Shown piece after piece: positions 62,708 through 64,000 of a stretch of DNA of 64,000 nt. The DNA comes from Gigantopelta aegis (Eukaryota > Mollusca > Gastropoda > Neomphalida > Peltospiridae). Where the stretch lies: assembly GCF_016097555.1 (NCBI RefSeq), contig NC_054704.1, positions 99,516,268-99,580,267 on the forward strand, read 5' to 3'. The notes beneath the pieces were generated by a model, which saw only the letters and a list, made by a program, of their open reading frames with translations, was not told the DNA's origin and ran no database searches. A program made the position numbers and the translations under genes. Position 1 is the stretch's first letter, and every line of letters starts with the position of its first letter.

Positions 62708-63290
62708 TCACTCGTTTCATAAAAATGGTATGACAGGCAAGCCCGTTTCGTATTCTCTATATAATTAATAACTTTGATCTTTTCATCCTTAAAGACATGG
62801 CAATAATCATTTAGCAACAGTTAGTTTATTTCAATGCATCAGTTAAGCTCTGATCCTATTTTTAACACTTCCTATGATTAAATCCCTCCCATAAACTTTG
62901 AGCACTCTCTTTGTTTAAGCAATGTGTTTGACATTTACACTAAACTCCTACACAGGAAAGAGTAATGCTTTCTAAATGACTCGGTCTATTCCAGTGAGCA
63001 TAGATTGCATTATAACTGCCGATGAAAATCCAATATTGCTGTAATTTGCAAATCACTGGATGTTTGAACATACCTTGTGTTGATCTATTTACACACATAT
63101 GGCAGGCTGGCCAGCTTTCAATCCCCTAACTATACTTCATGTTGATCTCTCTGAAAGAGAAAATAATGATGTGGTAATGTACATTGATTATATATGACAA
63201 TGACAAAAAGTACAAAACCCACACAAGGGATTTGAAGTCATTTAATAAGTAGTTTGCATCAACTCAACGGTATGGAAGATAAACTGCTGA
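62708..63290. other. No gene seen
   Basis: Unique-looking AT-rich DNA without motifs. Confidence 0.6.
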
Positions 63291-63567
63291 CCATTTATAG
63301 CGATATGTTTAGCCTATATATCATTTATAGTGATATGTTTAGCCTATATATCATTTATAGCGATATGTTTAGCCTATATATCATTTATAGCGATATGTTT
63401 AGCCTATATATCATTTATAGCGATATGTTTAGCCTATATATCATTTATAGCGATATGTTTAGCCTATATATCATTTATAGCGATATGTTTAGCCTATATA
63501 TCATTTATAGCGATATGTTTAGCCTATATATCATTTATAGCGATATGTTTAGCCTATATATCATTTA
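63291..63567. repeat. 30-bp tandem array (9 units)
   Basis: Unit CATTTATAGCGATATGTTTA plus GCCTATATAT. Open frames of about 100 codons result from the 30-bp period. Confidence 0.97.
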
Positions 63568-63584
63568 ATGATCATAGGTGTACA

Positions 63585-63687
63585 GGCTCCCATTTTTGTA
63601 GGGAGACAGGCTGATTTTTGTAGGGAGACAGGCTGATTTTTGTAGGGAGACAGGCTGATTTTTGTAGGGAGACAGGCTGATTTTTGT
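63585..63687. repeat. 22-bp tandem repeat, about 4.5 copies
   Basis: Unit TTTTTGTAGGGAGACAGGCTGA. Confidence 0.95.
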
Positions 63688-63780
63688 CCGAATTGAACAA
63701 AAATGCAGTTTTATTTATTTACTTTATTACATGAATGTTCACCAAAAATTAACTACATTTAAAAAAAAAAAGTGAAATGT

Positions 63781-64000
63781 TGCATGACTTTCATTTGTTC
63801 AAAGAGTGAACTAAAATAGTGCAGGTTTAGTAGGATCATTAGGATTTAGTGAGAATATACACCATGCAGTGTCCATTATTCAGTTACATGACTTTCATTT
63901 GTTCAAAGAGTGAACTAAAATAGTGCAGGTTTAGTAGGATCACTAGGATCTAGTGAGAATATACACCATGCAGTGTCCATTATTCAGTTACATGACTTTC
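63781..64000. repeat. 108-bp tandem repeat, two copies and the start of a third
   Basis: Copies begin at about 63,784, 63,890 and 63,988 with 'catgactttcatttgttcaa'; the array runs off the right edge. Confidence 0.93.

Noticed and set aside
63254-63614. Repeating IYSDMFSLYI frame, membrane-like
   Set aside because: The 30-bp period keeps the frame open; no context for a gene.

Overview
The window is animal nuclear DNA, most likely from a mollusc and probably a gastropod. Two things suggest this: intron-split bilaterian genes whose closest remembered relatives are human proteins, and many copies of tRNA-derived SINEs of a type I associate with marine molluscs. The species cannot be fixed from the sequence. 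Coding DNA is sparse. By my tally tandem arrays fill about 18 kb (a bit over a quarter), and SINEs and small DNA transposons fill much of the rest.

Layout: 1-2 kb holds exon 1 of LRRC59 on the minus strand, with the rest of the gene beyond the left edge. A short promoter region separates it from the divergent mitochondrial import gene PAM16 (TIM16/MAGMAS), whose exons run from about 2.0 kb (start codon, inferred) to 12.37 kb. A structurally intact Tc1-like transposon sits at 5.05-6.53 kb, inside PAM16 intron 1. From 13 to 20 kb there are SINEs and a 3.2-kb array. From 20.9 to 27 kb is AT-rich DNA with few repeats, carrying two short convergent coding pieces (a P2X7-ballast-like exon on plus and a THAP-finger ORF on minus). 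From 27 to 34.7 kb lie four coding exons of a five-zinc-finger GLIS2-like transcription factor on the minus strand, with a promoter-like cluster near 40.5 kb as its possible 5' end. From 41 to 64 kb there are tandem arrays, SINEs, MITEs and one orphan exon at 51.3-51.6 kb.

Main observations: (1) PAM16 and GLIS2 are neighbours in convergent orientation, as I recall them on human 16p13.3, which suggests very old microsynteny. (2) In three places a tandem array begins exactly at an exon-intron junction and copies the splice site: the PAM16 exon 2 donor (11 units), the GLIS2 second-finger donor (17 units) and the GLIS2 acceptor near 34.74 kb (4 units). (3) SINE families with different tRNA heads and tails share a central core, and one copy joins the head of one family to the tail of another. 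(4) Two coding pieces of families seen in invertebrate multigene and transposon-related loci face each other between a perfect 16-bp inverted repeat containing TGACGTCA.

Coordinates of exons, splice sites and the transposon were counted base by base. SINE and array edges are approximate to a few bases or tens of bases. Family names come from remembered protein families and were not checked against a database.
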